A DNA stretch of 64,000 nt from Kibdelosporangium sp040675465 (GCF_040675465.1 NZ_JBFAPA010000001.1:1302001-1366000), one strand, 5' to 3'; positions 8,896 through 17,892 are shown, counted from the first letter of the stretch. Made by a program: numbers and translations. Notes: generated by a model from the sequence alone, not told the origin.

Positions 8896-9306
8896 ATGTA
8901 CGACGATGGCGATTCCACAGTTCCCGGCGCATGGAACGATCCAGCGCGCAACGCCATGGATCAAATGCTGGAAAACATGAAGAACTTCAAGGAGAACGCG
9001 CAGTCCGGGCATTTCGCGGTGAGCGACCAGGGCGGCACCGCCCTGTTGTCGGTGATCCGGATGCTGCGCGACTTCCTGTCCGCCGCCAAGACCGGCGAGA
9101 TCGACCAGCGGCCCGCGCTCGGCGGCAGCTACGGCGCCCGCGCGATGTCGCCGTTCGTCCAGCAGGTCGCCTGTGACCAGCAGGGGTTCCTGCCGCAGCT
9201 GCTGCGGCTGCGGGGCGTGCTGGACGAGGCCGAGGACGGCGTCCAGCAGGCGATGGCCAACTACCGGCAGAACGAGCACAGCGTCGCGGGTTCGTTCCGC
9301 CGCTGA
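8896..9306 (+). CDS. WXG100-like ESX-associated small protein
   Basis: A 136-residue, largely helical protein without signal peptide or membrane segment. I do not recognise a named family. Residues 15-95 read as amphipathic helices (NAMDQMLENMKNFKENA, SVIRMLRDFLSAAKTGEID), and residues 95-130 form another helix ending in AMANYRQNEHSVAGSF. It directly precedes a PPE-like gene and an espG gene with 28- and -4-base spacing, so an ESX-substrate or partner role is inferred from context. ATG 8896 follows GAGGGG. Expression probably starts from its own promoter after the pst terminator. Confidence 0.6.
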   Translation: MYDDGDSTVPGAWNDPARNAMDQMLENMKNFKENAQSGHFAVSDQGGTALLSVIRMLRDFLSAAKTGEIDQRPALGGSYGARAMSPFVQQVACDQQGFLPQLLRLRGVLDEAEDGVQQAMANYRQNEHSVAGSFRR

Positions 9307-9334
9307 CCTGCCCCTTGAAGATGGAGAGGTGGCC

Positions 9335-10318
9335 ATGCCGAACGCCGACGACCTGGGCCCCCGGATCAGCGACATGATCTCCAGGATCGCCGCTCGAGGC
9401 GGCACCAGCGCGCCGGCCGGCGTGCCCGGTGCGGACACCAGGGTCGCCCCGGTCCCGTCCGGCGCCCTCTACGAGAACCTGGACCACCCGACGCTGAAGG
9501 CCATGGTGACCAGCGACGTCGACCCGGAGCAGGTCGGCACGCTGGCCGAGGCCTGGCGGGAGGCGGGGACGCGGCTGGCGCAGTTCCAGGACGACGTGGC
9601 CGGTGCGGTGAACGCGAGCCGGGGCGAGTGGCAGGGCGCGGCCGGTGAGCTGGCCCGCGGGTTCATCGCCGGGCTCGGGGTGTGGATCGGTCAGGCCGGC
9701 CGGGGCGCCCAGCTGGCCGGCACGCAGGCCGCCAAACACTCGGAAGCTCTTGCCACGGCTCGGAACGCGATGCCGGAACCGGTCCCGTTCGATGTGGACG
9801 CGGCCAACGCCGAGCTGCGCAGCATCACGGACCCCGTGTTGCTGCTGAGCCGGTACGCGGCGCACATGGAGGCCTATGCGGCGCAACAGGCCGCGCAACG
9901 CCGTGCCGCCGAAGTCGTGTCCAACTACGACAACGCGCTCGCCGAGGCGGCCCTCATGCCCGCGTTCGCCCCGCCACCGACCATGACCGGTGACGCGCCC
10001 ACCCGGTCGGCTTTGCCGCCTTTGCCCCGGGTGTCGCACGATTCCCCGGTATCCCAAGGCGGAAGCACTTCCCCGCAGTCAGCGGCGCCGTCGTCGTCCT
10101 CAACGTCCATTCCGGACCGAAGCCCCGACCACAAACCGGTGGACACCCCACCGCAGTCCACGGCTGCCATGCCGATGGCGGGCGGGTTCGCCGTCGGTGC
10201 CGGAATGGACAGCGGCGCAAGGAATGTGGACCTCTCGACACCGCCTGGTGGCGCGACCGCCGCGCACTACGCCACCGACCCGGGCGATGACTCCATCCCG
10301 CCGGTGATCGGCGGATGA
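9335..10318 (+). CDS. PPE-like / WXG-type ESX-associated protein
   Basis: The protein has 327 residues. The first 200 or so are helical, with a Trp-containing turn (SRGEWQGAAGELARGF, about residues 90-105) and an AMPEPVPFDVDAANAEL segment, both reminiscent of PPE-type proteins. The last 110 residues are Pro/Ser/Thr-rich and disordered. Such proteins are ESX (type VII) clients that need an EspG chaperone, and the next gene is espG with an ATGA overlap. GGAGAGG sits five bases before ATG 9335; a GTG six bases upstream is possible. No ESX core gene (eccB-E, mycP) is in the window, so the secretion system it would use must lie elsewhere. Confidence 0.65.
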   Translation: MPNADDLGPRISDMISRIAARGGTSAPAGVPGADTRVAPVPSGALYENLDHPTLKAMVTSDVDPEQVGTLAEAWREAGTRLAQFQDDVAGAVNASRGEWQGAAGELARGFIAGLGVWIGQAGRGAQLAGTQAAKHSEALATARNAMPEPVPFDVDAANAELRSITDPVLLLSRYAAHMEAYAAQQAAQRRAAEVVSNYDNALAEAALMPAFAPPPTMTGDAPTRSALPPLPRVSHDSPVSQGGSTSPQSAAPSSSSTSIPDRSPDHKPVDTPPQSTAAMPMAGGFAVGAGMDSGARNVDLSTPPGGATAAHYATDPGDDSIPPVIGG

Positions 10319-11073
10319 CCGACACCTTCACGCTTTCCTTGGCCGCGGTGGACATCCTGGCCGAGGCCCTCGGCGTGGACCCGCGGAGGTACCCGTTCCA
10401 GATGGCCGGGATCGGGGACTTCGTGGAGGACCGGGTGCGGATCGCGCAGGCGGTGTTCGCCGACCTGAGCCGCCGGGGGCTGGTGCGTGAGGAGCGTCTG
10501 GACCCGGATGTGGCCGATGCGTTGCGGCTGATGTCGCGGTATCGCGTGGCGATCGCGGTGATGGGTACCCTGGACGACGAGAGTGGTTTGTACGCGCGGG
10601 TTTGCACGGACGGGGAACGCGGTCTGCTGGTGATGCAGGAAGGGCAGATGTTCCGGTTCGAGTTCGTCCGTCCGGAGTCCTTGGCGCGTACCGCCGTGAG
10701 TCTGCTGCCGCGGTTGCGTCCTGGGCATGGGCAATCGGTGACGATCGCCGCGCCCAAACCGGTTGAGAAGACTGAGGAGCACCAGGGGTTCAGTCGTCCG
10801 CTGCGGCCTGCGCGGACGACCTCGCAGGCGCAGCTTGTTGCGGCGCAGGAGATGTTGCGTAAGCCTCGGACTGGGGCGGGGTACTTCGTTGTGTCCGCTG
10901 TGGATGGTCGGGGTAAGGAGACTCGTGCTCCTGGGCTTTCTTGGCTGGACACTGAGGAGGGCCGGTATATGGCCCAGGCTCATCCCGAGTCCGGCGGCGG
11001 AACCTTCGCGCCCGCTGACACCATCCGGTTGATCGGGCAGCTGGAGGACTTGATCGCTTCGGTGCAGGGTTAG
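10315..11073 (+). CDS. EspG family ESX secretion-associated chaperone
   Basis: The protein has 252 residues, near the usual EspG length. It starts FTLSLAAVDILAEALGVDPRRYPF, has a central beta-rich region (VAIAVMGTLDDESGLYARV), and ends FAPADTIRLIGQLEDLIASV, the pattern of the ESX-1 EspG family. EspG proteins bind the helical tip of PPE proteins in the cytoplasm and keep them soluble for export. The ATG overlaps the stop of the PPE-like gene, supporting a chaperone-client pair. The last third uses many T-ending codons, unlike the genes around it. Confidence 0.8.
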   Translation: MTDTFTLSLAAVDILAEALGVDPRRYPFQMAGIGDFVEDRVRIAQAVFADLSRRGLVREERLDPDVADALRLMSRYRVAIAVMGTLDDESGLYARVCTDGERGLLVMQEGQMFRFEFVRPESLARTAVSLLPRLRPGHGQSVTIAAPKPVEKTEEHQGFSRPLRPARTTSQAQLVAAQEMLRKPRTGAGYFVVSAVDGRGKETRAPGLSWLDTEEGRYMAQAHPESGGGTFAPADTIRLIGQLEDLIASVQG

Positions 11074-11076
11074 CTC

Positions 11077-11124
11077 GCGCGGTTCGATTTTGTGCGGGGC
11101 CCCCACACCACATCGAAACCGCGC
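11077..11124. terminator. Bidirectional hairpin between espG and phoU
   Basis: The arm GCGCGGTTCGAT (11077-11088) pairs with ATCGAAACCGCGC (11112-11124) with one bulged base. A second inner stem forms between GTGCGGGG and CCCCACAC. It lies between the ends of two convergent genes, so it probably stops transcription from both sides. Confidence 0.65.
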
Positions 11125-11141
11125 GCCGCCTCCGCGCGAAC

Positions 11142-11804
11142 TCAGAGTTCGTCGGTGCCGTATCCCGGCATCCGGCCAGTCACCACGAAAACCACCCGGT
11201 TCGCGACCGAAACAGCGTGATCGGCGAACCGCTCGTAGAACCGCCCCAGCAAGGTGACGTCCACCGCCGCCGCTACACCGTATGGCCACTCGCGGTCCAT
11301 CAGCACGGTGAACAGGTGCTGGTGCAGGTCGTCCATCTCGTCGTCGGTCTCGTCGAGCTCCCGCGCGAGCTTGATGTCCTGGGTACGGATCACCTGTTCC
11401 GCCTTGGCCGCCATCTTGCAGGCGACCTTGCCCATCTCGGCGAAGTACGGCGCGACGGACTCGGGCAGCACGTGGTTGGGGTGGCGGCGGCGCGCGGCCT
11501 TGGCCACGTGCAGGGCCAGGTCGCCCATCCGCTCCAGGCTTTCCGCGGCGTGGATCACCGCGAGCACGGTCCGCAGATCGGTCGCGACGGGGGCCTGCAG
11601 GGCGAGGAGGGCGTAGGCGTCCTCCTCGGTCTTGGACCGCGCGTCGTCGACCTTCACGTCATCACCGATCACCTGCTCGGCGAGCGCCAGATCGGCCTCG
11701 AGCAACGATCGAGTGGCGAGCGACATCGCGTCGCCGACCATGGAACACATGTCTGCCAGTTGGTCGGCGAGCTGACCGAGCTGGTCACGGTAGGCCTCAC
11801 GCAT
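11142..11804 (-). CDS. phoU: PhoU phosphate signalling protein
   Basis: The protein has 220 residues in two three-helix PhoU repeats. The metal-binding signatures are visible as DARSKTEEDAYALLALQAP / ERMGDLALHVAK in the first repeat and DETDDEMDDLH / ERFADHAVSVANRV in the second. PhoU links the Pst transporter to the PhoR-PhoP sensor system and represses the Pho response when phosphate is plentiful. A TAGGCT hexamer (11817 to 11812 on the minus strand) lies seven bases before the ATG, so the mRNA is probably leaderless. A PHO box lies further upstream, so phoU is likely a PhoP target. Confidence 0.93.
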   Translation of the reverse strand: MREAYRDQLGQLADQLADMCSMVGDAMSLATRSLLEADLALAEQVIGDDVKVDDARSKTEEDAYALLALQAPVATDLRTVLAVIHAAESLERMGDLALHVAKAARRRHPNHVLPESVAPYFAEMGKVACKMAAKAEQVIRTQDIKLARELDETDDEMDDLHQHLFTVLMDREWPYGVAAAVDVTLLGRFYERFADHAVSVANRVVFVVTGRMPGYGTDEL

Positions 11805-11849
11805 GGGCGCCAGCCTACGTCCCGCTGTCCTTTCTTACCGAATCGAGAA

Positions 11850-11867
11850 GTGAACCGTGAGTGAACC
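11850..11867 (-). promoter_or_regulatory. PHO box upstream of phoU
   Basis: Read on the minus strand, two GGTTCAC cores occur 11 bases apart (GGTTCACTCAC then GGTTCACTTCT), the same phase and core as the pstS PHO box. The site lies 46-63 bases before the phoU start and upstream of the likely -35, an activator position. Confidence 0.78.
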
Positions 11868-11878
11868 GGAGTCAACAC

Positions 11879-14827
11879 TTAGGCGCACTTCGTGTCGCCC
11901 GCGTTGACGGTCGACAGATCACCTGGCAGTGGGGTGGTGTTCGCCGGGGGTTGGTTCGCGGCGGGTGGCTGGCCCGCGTCCGGCGCGCCGCCGCCCTGTT
12001 TGGCCGGGTTGACCTTGCCGTTGTAGTTCTGGCCCAGCAACAGGATGACCGCGCCGCCGAGCGAGTCGTCCTTCTGCACCTGGGAACCGGCGATGGTCGA
12101 GGCCACCAGCTGTGCGGCCGCCTCGTTCGAGCCGTAGCGAACCACGGTGGCAGGCAGCTTCTCCCCGCTGTTGTCGGTGCGCATGATCTGGAAACCCTGG
12201 CTGCGCAACGCGTTGGCGGCCGGCCCGGCCTTGCCGTCGCCCGCACCCGCGTTGAGCACCTGGATCTTGACGTTCTTCGGGTCGACCGGTCCCTGCTGCT
12301 TCAACGAGTCCGGCGGCTTGTTCTGCGCCTGCCCCTCCGGGCCGCTGCCGTCGGGCTGCTCACCGGGCAGCTGCTGCTCGTTGATGATGGCGGTGAACAG
12401 GTTCTTGTTGTCCTTCTCGCGAAGTTCCTCGTTGCCGCGCTTGTTCGACACGCCGACCGTGGGCACCGTGATGAACAGGACCTTGCCCGCGCCGACGTTC
12501 TGCAGCGACCGGCCGAGCGTGATCATGTCGTTGGTCGCGATGCCGTCGCCGAAGGTGGCCTTGCCGAACGCCTGCATGAAGTCGCTGAGCTTGCCCGGGT
12601 TCAGCAGCACTTGGCTGGACATCGCCTTGCGCAGCAACGAGGACAGGAACCGCTGCTGGCGCTTGATCCGGCCGTAGTCGGAGGTCGGGTCGCCCTGCTT
12701 GGAGGTGGGGCTGATCTTGACGTGCCTGGCGCGCACGAAGTTCAGCGCCGCGTCACCCTCCAGCTTCACGTTCTGGCCGGGGGTCTGCACGATCCAGGTC
12801 TTCAGCTCGGTGTCGTACATCGGCTGCTCGACGCACACCTCGACGCCTTGCACGGCGTCGACCATCTCCTTGAAACCGTTGAAGTCGATGCCGACGAAAT
12901 GGTTGATCCGCAGCCCGGTCAGCGTCTGGATGACCTTGGTCACACACTTCGGGCCGCCGACCTGGAACGCCGTGTTGATCTTCTGGTTGGCCGACGGCTT
13001 GACCTTCTCGCCGGTGTACTTGCCGGTCTTGGAGTCGTACCGATCGCACTCCGGGCGCTGGATCTCCAGGTCCCGCGGGAAGGAGACCATGACCACGCGT
13101 TTCCGGTCCTTCGGGATGTGCGCGATCATGATCGTGTCCGACCGGGCGCCCGGCACGCTGTCGGCGGTCCCCACGCCATCCTCGGCGTCGGCGCCCTCCC
13201 GGGTGTCCGAGCCGACCATCAGGAAGTTCTCGTCGCCCAGCTGCGCCGGGGCGTCGGCGATCGCGGCCGAGTTCGGGTCGAGCGCGTCCACCTGCCGGGC
13301 CTGGCCGTCGAGGTTCATGACCTTCCAGGCGTACCCGGTGGCCACGAGCACGATCAGGGCCAGGGCGGCGCTGGAGATCCGCCCGGCCAGTGCGACCCTG
13401 CGCGGCGGTGGACGCCGCTTCGTGGACTTCTTTCTGGGAGCCGGTTCGGTGAGAACCGTCTCCTGAGCCATCAGCTCTTCGTCAAAGGTGCCTGCTGCCT
13501 GGTCTTCCGCGAGGGCGTCAGGCTCTTCTCCGCCCTCGCTTTCGGCTTTTAGCCACGGCATCAAGCGCTCGCGCTTTTCCTTCTTTAGTCGTTCCTCTTC
13601 GGCGAGCTCGTCATGGACCGCGGAGAACCGGGCCAGGGTCGCGTCGACCCGGCGGATCTCCTGCACGCTCTCCGAGATGGCCTCCATCTCGGTGGTCATG
13701 CTGATGTCGTCGCGGCGCGGGGCCACCGGCTTGCGGCGGTCCGGCGGGGCCGGGCGCTCCGGCGGCGCGGGCCGCTCGGCGTCGGGCTGGGCGCGCAACG
13801 CGGGCGGGACCGGGTTCGCACCGGTCTGCTGGTTCGGCGGCGGCACGGCCGAGGCGAACTGGGTCTTCTCCACCGCGGGCGGGACCGGCAGCTGCACGGA
13901 CGCCTGACCGGGCGCACGGGTGACCGGCATCTGACCCGAAGGCTGGCCGTTCACCGGGGGCACCGGCATGTGACCGGAGGCCTGACCGTTCACCGGCGGG
14001 ATCGGCAACCTGGCGGAGGCCTGGCCGGGCGCGATCGGCATCTGGCCGGAGGCCTGCCCGTTCGCCGGCGGGATCGGCAGCTGCTGGGACAGCTGGTGCG
14101 GCGCCTGGCCGTTCATCGGCAGCTGGGCCGACGACTGACCGTTCGCCGGTGGGATCGGCAGCTGGACGGACTCCTGGCCCGGTGCACGCCCGTTCGGCGG
14201 GCGCGGCGGCCGCGGCATGGACGCCGAGGGCTGCGGAACCGGCCGCGGACCCGACGAGTGCCCACGGGGCGGCGGCGGGACCTGATATGCACCCGATGCT
14301 TGCGCGGACGGCATCGCACCGGAAGGTTGTCCGTTTTGCGGTCTTCCGTTGGGGAAGCTGTCGCTACGGGCGTTCGGGAAGCTGTTGCTGCGTGGGGCGC
14401 GTGGTTCCTGCGGCGGCTGCGGCATGGGCCGGGGCCGGCTGGGCAGCTCAGGGCGCGGCATCTGCGCGGAGCGCTGCTCCGGGCGGTCGGCGCGCGGCTG
14501 TGGCTCGGCCGGCGGCGCGGGCGGCGGAGGCGCCTGCATGCGCGGCTGGGCGGCCCGGCGCGACGGAGCCGGCGGCTGCACAGGGTCGGCCGAGCGCGCG
14601 GCCCGCTGCGGGGCTCGCGGCTGTTCCGGCGCCGGTGCTACCGCGGTCGTCTGAGGAATCGGCAGGTCGGTACGGGTATGCCGCTTGACCAGGTCCGAGA
14701 CGCTGACCCCGCCCGAGTCCTCCATTGACCGTCTGCGACGCCTCGGCTGCTGATCGGGTGAAGCTTCCTCGGTTGAGTGACGACTGCGGCGGGAACCAGT
14801 GCCGTACGCGTGATCTTCGTCGGGCAC
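11879..14827 (-). CDS. Large LytR-CpsA-Psr (LCP) family wall-polymer ligase
   Basis: The protein has 982 residues, about twice the usual LCP length. Residues 1-470 are a cytoplasmic Pro/Gln/Arg-rich tail that includes 16-residue-type repeats (about 219-312). A membrane segment lies at about 478-502. The extracellular LCP domain follows (about 530-700; DTIMIAHIPKDRKRVVMVSFPRDLEI with the catalytic Arg, and INHFVGIDFNGFKEMVDAV). A LytR_C domain sits near 860-950. LCP enzymes attach lipid-linked glycopolymers such as arabinogalactan to peptidoglycan. The GTG at 14827, eight bases after GGAGGG, was preferred over a TTG at 14842. Confidence 0.85.
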   Translation of the reverse strand: MPDEDHAYGTGSRRSRHSTEEASPDQQPRRRRRSMEDSGGVSVSDLVKRHTRTDLPIPQTTAVAPAPEQPRAPQRAARSADPVQPPAPSRRAAQPRMQAPPPPAPPAEPQPRADRPEQRSAQMPRPELPSRPRPMPQPPQEPRAPRSNSFPNARSDSFPNGRPQNGQPSGAMPSAQASGAYQVPPPPRGHSSGPRPVPQPSASMPRPPRPPNGRAPGQESVQLPIPPANGQSSAQLPMNGQAPHQLSQQLPIPPANGQASGQMPIAPGQASARLPIPPVNGQASGHMPVPPVNGQPSGQMPVTRAPGQASVQLPVPPAVEKTQFASAVPPPNQQTGANPVPPALRAQPDAERPAPPERPAPPDRRKPVAPRRDDISMTTEMEAISESVQEIRRVDATLARFSAVHDELAEEERLKKEKRERLMPWLKAESEGGEEPDALAEDQAAGTFDEELMAQETVLTEPAPRKKSTKRRPPPRRVALAGRISSAALALIVLVATGYAWKVMNLDGQARQVDALDPNSAAIADAPAQLGDENFLMVGSDTREGADAEDGVGTADSVPGARSDTIMIAHIPKDRKRVVMVSFPRDLEIQRPECDRYDSKTGKYTGEKVKPSANQKINTAFQVGGPKCVTKVIQTLTGLRINHFVGIDFNGFKEMVDAVQGVEVCVEQPMYDTELKTWIVQTPGQNVKLEGDAALNFVRARHVKISPTSKQGDPTSDYGRIKRQQRFLSSLLRKAMSSQVLLNPGKLSDFMQAFGKATFGDGIATNDMITLGRSLQNVGAGKVLFITVPTVGVSNKRGNEELREKDNKNLFTAIINEQQLPGEQPDGSGPEGQAQNKPPDSLKQQGPVDPKNVKIQVLNAGAGDGKAGPAANALRSQGFQIMRTDNSGEKLPATVVRYGSNEAAAQLVASTIAGSQVQKDDSLGGAVILLLGQNYNGKVNPAKQGGGAPDAGQPPAANQPPANTTPLPGDLSTVNAGDTKCA
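13880..14185 (-). repeat. Coding repeats in the LCP cytoplasmic tail
   Basis: Six or seven imperfect units of roughly 42-48 bases encode variants of P-P-x-N-G-Q-x-S-x-Q-L-P-I-P. They vary in length and in the middle residues but stay in frame. The unit composition (Pro, Gly, Gln, Ser) predicts a disordered, extended tail on the cytoplasmic side. Confidence 0.75.
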
Positions 14828-15045
14828 CAGGTATCCCTCCAATCTCAGTCACGTCACGATATCAACACGGCGCCGCATGTCCAGCGGCGGCGGGAATAAC
14901 CAGTGTTGCAGACCCTCTGTAGGCGTTGCCCGGAGATAGTACGGGCGGCAGCCGGTTCTGACGACAGGCCGACGACGATTGCTTACGTTCGGTACGCAGA
15001 ACTGCGCAGACCAGTAGGCCGAACGGGGGACAAAAGACCTACTCT

Positions 15046-15933
15046 CTAGTAGGCCAGCGCCCTCGGCTCGGTCACCGCCCGGCGGCCCGCGGCCGGCCCG
15101 GCGAGGAACGTGCGGCCGCCCACGCGATACGCCACAGCGTTACGACCACTCTGTTTTGCTGTGTAAAGCAGTCCGTCGGCCTGCCGCAGCTGACGCTCCG
15201 GACCCACTCCGACACCCGGCGCCGGCTCATGCGCGACACCGATGCTGACCGTGACCCGCAGCCCCAGGACGATCTTGTTCCAGTCGTGGTTCTCGACCTT
15301 GATCCGGGCCGCCTCGGCCATCGCGACGGCGGTCGGGCCGTCCACCGCGGGCAGCACCAGCGCGAACTCCTCGCCGCCGTAGCGGGCGCAGAAGCCGTCC
15401 TCGGGCAGGCCGTCCTGCAGCAGCTCCACCACGCGCTGCAGCACGCGGTCGCCGATCAGGTGGCCGAAGGTGTCGTTGACCTGCTTGAACCAGTCCAGGT
15501 CGACCAGTGCGACGGCGAGTCCGCCCGGCTTGCCGCCCCATTCGGACAGCAGCGTGACGAGGCGCTGGTCGAGGTACCGGCGGTTGTAGCTGGCCGTCAG
15601 GCTGTCGCGGATGCTCTGCTCGCGGGCCTCGGCGTGCTCCCGGCGCAGCCGGTCCACCTCGCGGCGCAGCTGTTCGGGGATCCTCGGCGGTTCGGTACGG
15701 TCGGCGTGCACGAGTTCCAACGCGGAACGCAGGTGCTGGTAGGCCTGCCGCCACTGGCCACGCGAGGCCAGCAGGGTGGCGATCGACTCGTGCAGTTGCA
15801 CGAGACTCGCACCGTCGGGACTCGCGCCATCGGGCATGTGAGCACCGCCCGGGCCCGGCCAGTCGTCGTCCGAAACGGGCTCAGGCTCGGTGATGCCGCG
15901 TCCGAGTCCGGTCACCGCCTTCACCTCCCTCAC
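15046..15933 (-). CDS. GGDEF diguanylate cyclase
   Basis: The protein has 295 residues. Residues 40-115 hold helical, TPR-like sequence (SRGQWRQAYQHLRSALELVHAD) and a short coiled stretch. The GGDEF domain covers about residues 120-280, with the active-site variant GGEEF and an intact DLDWFKQVNDTFGH nucleotide-binding motif, so cyclic-di-GMP synthesis is expected. No inhibitory RxxD motif is obvious before it. There is no membrane segment. The start is uncertain: GTG 15933 is the longest option, with a second GTG at 15924 in frame. A hairpin (15037-15056) overlaps the stop codon. Confidence 0.82.
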   Translation of the reverse strand: MREVKAVTGLGRGITEPEPVSDDDWPGPGGAHMPDGASPDGASLVQLHESIATLLASRGQWRQAYQHLRSALELVHADRTEPPRIPEQLRREVDRLRREHAEAREQSIRDSLTASYNRRYLDQRLVTLLSEWGGKPGGLAVALVDLDWFKQVNDTFGHLIGDRVLQRVVELLQDGLPEDGFCARYGGEEFALVLPAVDGPTAVAMAEAARIKVENHDWNKIVLGLRVTVSIGVAHEPAPGVGVGPERQLRQADGLLYTAKQSGRNAVAYRVGGRTFLAGPAAGRRAVTEPRALAY

Positions 15934-16059
15934 CTACCTCTGTCGACCGGTTGGCCGCCGGTCTTGAGACGCTGGGGCGATGGGGTTGTGAAAATCCCTC
16001 AACTGGTGGATGAGCGGCTGCTCCAACCCAGTGATGTGATGTGACACGCCTCGCAGTTG

Positions 16060-16482
16060 TCAGCGCAGGCACGGCATGAAGCCGTACACGCTGCCGTCGA
16101 GCACCACGAGACGCTGTGATCCGACCTGCTCGCCGAGAACTTGGCCGTTCTTGTGCACGCTCAGTGCCACTGCCACTACATATACGGTGCCGCGCGGGCG
16201 TCCGCCGGTCTGTGGCGCCCATTCGTTGTCCGGCTGGAAGGTCGACATCCCGGGCTTGGCGTCGATCGTGGCGCCGCCCAGATCGCAGATCAGATTCGTG
16301 AAATCCGGATGCTGGGTGTGGCGAAAGAACGCCAGTTGCGCTTGGGGGCCTTGACTCTCGGCCGTGTTGAGCGCGGCGAAGTAGTTCTGGACGAGTTCGC
16401 GGTCGGTGGGTTCGACCGGCGTGCCTGCGACTGTCGTTGAGCAACCTGCAAGCAGCAAGGTGACCGCCAGCAGCGCCCGCAC
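16060..16482 (-). CDS. Small secreted lipoprotein, unknown function
   Basis: A 140-residue protein whose signal peptide ends in the lipobox LLAGC (Cys14). The mature part resembles the small NTF2-like lipoproteins common in actinobacteria (DRELVQNYFAALNTAESQ opening, beta-rich end VVLDGSVYGFMPCL), with four Cys in total. It is translated right after dusB (one base between stop and GTG start), so the two are co-expressed. No specific function can be assigned. Confidence 0.68.
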   Translation of the reverse strand: MRALLAVTLLLAGCSTTVAGTPVEPTDRELVQNYFAALNTAESQGPQAQLAFFRHTQHPDFTNLICDLGGATIDAKPGMSTFQPDNEWAPQTGGRPRGTVYVVAVALSVHKNGQVLGEQVGSQRLVVLDGSVYGFMPCLR

Positions 16483-16483
16483 C

Positions 16484-17617
16484 TCAGCCGCCCGAGTGCA
16501 TCACGTCGGCGGCGAAGGGGATGGACGGGTCGTCGGGGTCGTCGAGCCAGCCCTCGGGCAGCGTGACCTTGCCGGGCGAACCCTGGCGTCCGCGCGGTCC
16601 TTCGGCGTCCTGCGGGAATGGCGCGTCGTGGTCGAGTTTGCCGATCAGGTCCTCGATCTCGGTGATCGTGTCGACCATGGCGAACGCCCGGCGCAGCTCC
16701 GAGCCGACCGGGAAACCCTTGAAGTACCAGGCCATGTGCTTGCGCAGGTCGCGGATTCCCTTGTCCGGCCCCAGATGGTCGACCAGCAGCAGGGCGTGCC
16801 GGTGCAGGATCTCGGCGACCTTGCCCAGGTTCGGGCCAGGCGGGATGGGCCCACCGCGGAAGGCGGCCTGCAGTTCACCGAAAAGCCAAGGCCTGCCAAG
16901 GCATCCGCGGCCGACGACGACCCCGTCGCAGCCGGTCTCGGCGATCATCCGCAGGGCGTCCTCGGCGCAGAAGATGTCGCCGTTGCCCAGCACGGGGATG
17001 GTGGTGACGGCCTGCTTGAGCTCGGCGATCCTGGTCCAGTCGGCGGTGCCGGAGTAGCGCTGGGCGGCCGTCCGGGCATGCAGCGCAACGGCTTTCGCGC
17101 CCTCACCCTCGGCGATCCGGCCGGCGTCGAGGAAGGTGAGGTGCTCGTCGTCGATCCCGATGCGGAACTTCGCGGTGACCGGCGTGTCCCCGGCGGCGTC
17201 CACAGTGGCCGCGATGATGTCCTGGAACAGCCGCCGTTTGTACGGCAGCGCCGCCCCGCCGCCCTTCCGGGTGACCTTGGGCACCGGGCAGCCCCAGTTG
17301 GTGTCCAGGTGGTCGGCGAGCCCCTCCCCGACGATGATCTTGGTGGCCTCCCGCATGGTCGCCGGGTCGACGCCGTAGAGCTGCATCGACCGCGGGAACT
17401 CGCCGGCCCCGAAGGTGATCATCTCCATGGTCTTGGCGTCCCGCTCGACCACCGCCCGCGCAGTGATCATCTCGCAGACATACAGCGAGGTCGGGCTGCC
17501 GAACTCCCGGCACAGCTGCCGGAAGGCGACATTCGTGATCCCCGCCATCGGCGCGAGCACCACCGCGGGCTCGACCCGATACGGGCCGATCCGCAAAGAG
17601 GGGGTAGTGGCAGGCAC
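16484..17617 (-). CDS. dusB: tRNA-dihydrouridine synthase DusB
   Basis: The protein has 377 residues. The FMN-binding barrel starts VVLAPMAGITNVAFRQLC, and the catalytic Cys lies in NWGCPVPKVTRKGGGAAL. Substrate and flavin contacts are in HARTAAQRYSG, VLGNGDIF and DGVVVGRGCLGRPWLF. The C-terminal helical domain (from about 250) binds tRNA. It reduces uridine in the tRNA D-loop with NADPH. The antisense frame is long but has no domain content. Confidence 0.93.
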   Translation of the reverse strand: MPATTPSLRIGPYRVEPAVVLAPMAGITNVAFRQLCREFGSPTSLYVCEMITARAVVERDAKTMEMITFGAGEFPRSMQLYGVDPATMREATKIIVGEGLADHLDTNWGCPVPKVTRKGGGAALPYKRRLFQDIIAATVDAAGDTPVTAKFRIGIDDEHLTFLDAGRIAEGEGAKAVALHARTAAQRYSGTADWTRIAELKQAVTTIPVLGNGDIFCAEDALRMIAETGCDGVVVGRGCLGRPWLFGELQAAFRGGPIPPGPNLGKVAEILHRHALLLVDHLGPDKGIRDLRKHMAWYFKGFPVGSELRRAFAMVDTITEIEDLIGKLDHDAPFPQDAEGPRGRQGSPGKVTLPEGWLDDPDDPSIPFAADVMHSGG

Positions 17618-17892
17618 GCATCCAGGCTAGCGGGTGACACACACCACGCCGTGGCGGTTCGTCCGCAGTTCGGCAGATCCGCGACGAATGCTCGGCAGAT
17701 GAGCGACGGGCAAGAGCACGCTCGCCGACTTGTGTCCGCGCGACCATCCGGACAGCGTGCGGCGCTATATGGACGATCTTCGGACCGGGGCCTCGGCTGC
17801 GGCTTACCCGGTGGCGTTCTCAGACGCCCCGGGCATCATGCTCATCGACAACCGGGCGGGTAGCTTCGCGAGTACACACCCTGGAGGCCGGG

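Noticed and set aside
13880..14185. Possible CRISPR array from regularly spaced repeats
   Set aside because: The repeats are in frame within the LCP gene, with unequal units and no unique spacers; they encode a Pro-rich tail.
16406..17863. A 485-codon open frame antisense to dusB
   Set aside because: It mirrors a clear, complete DusB reading frame and has no domain content.
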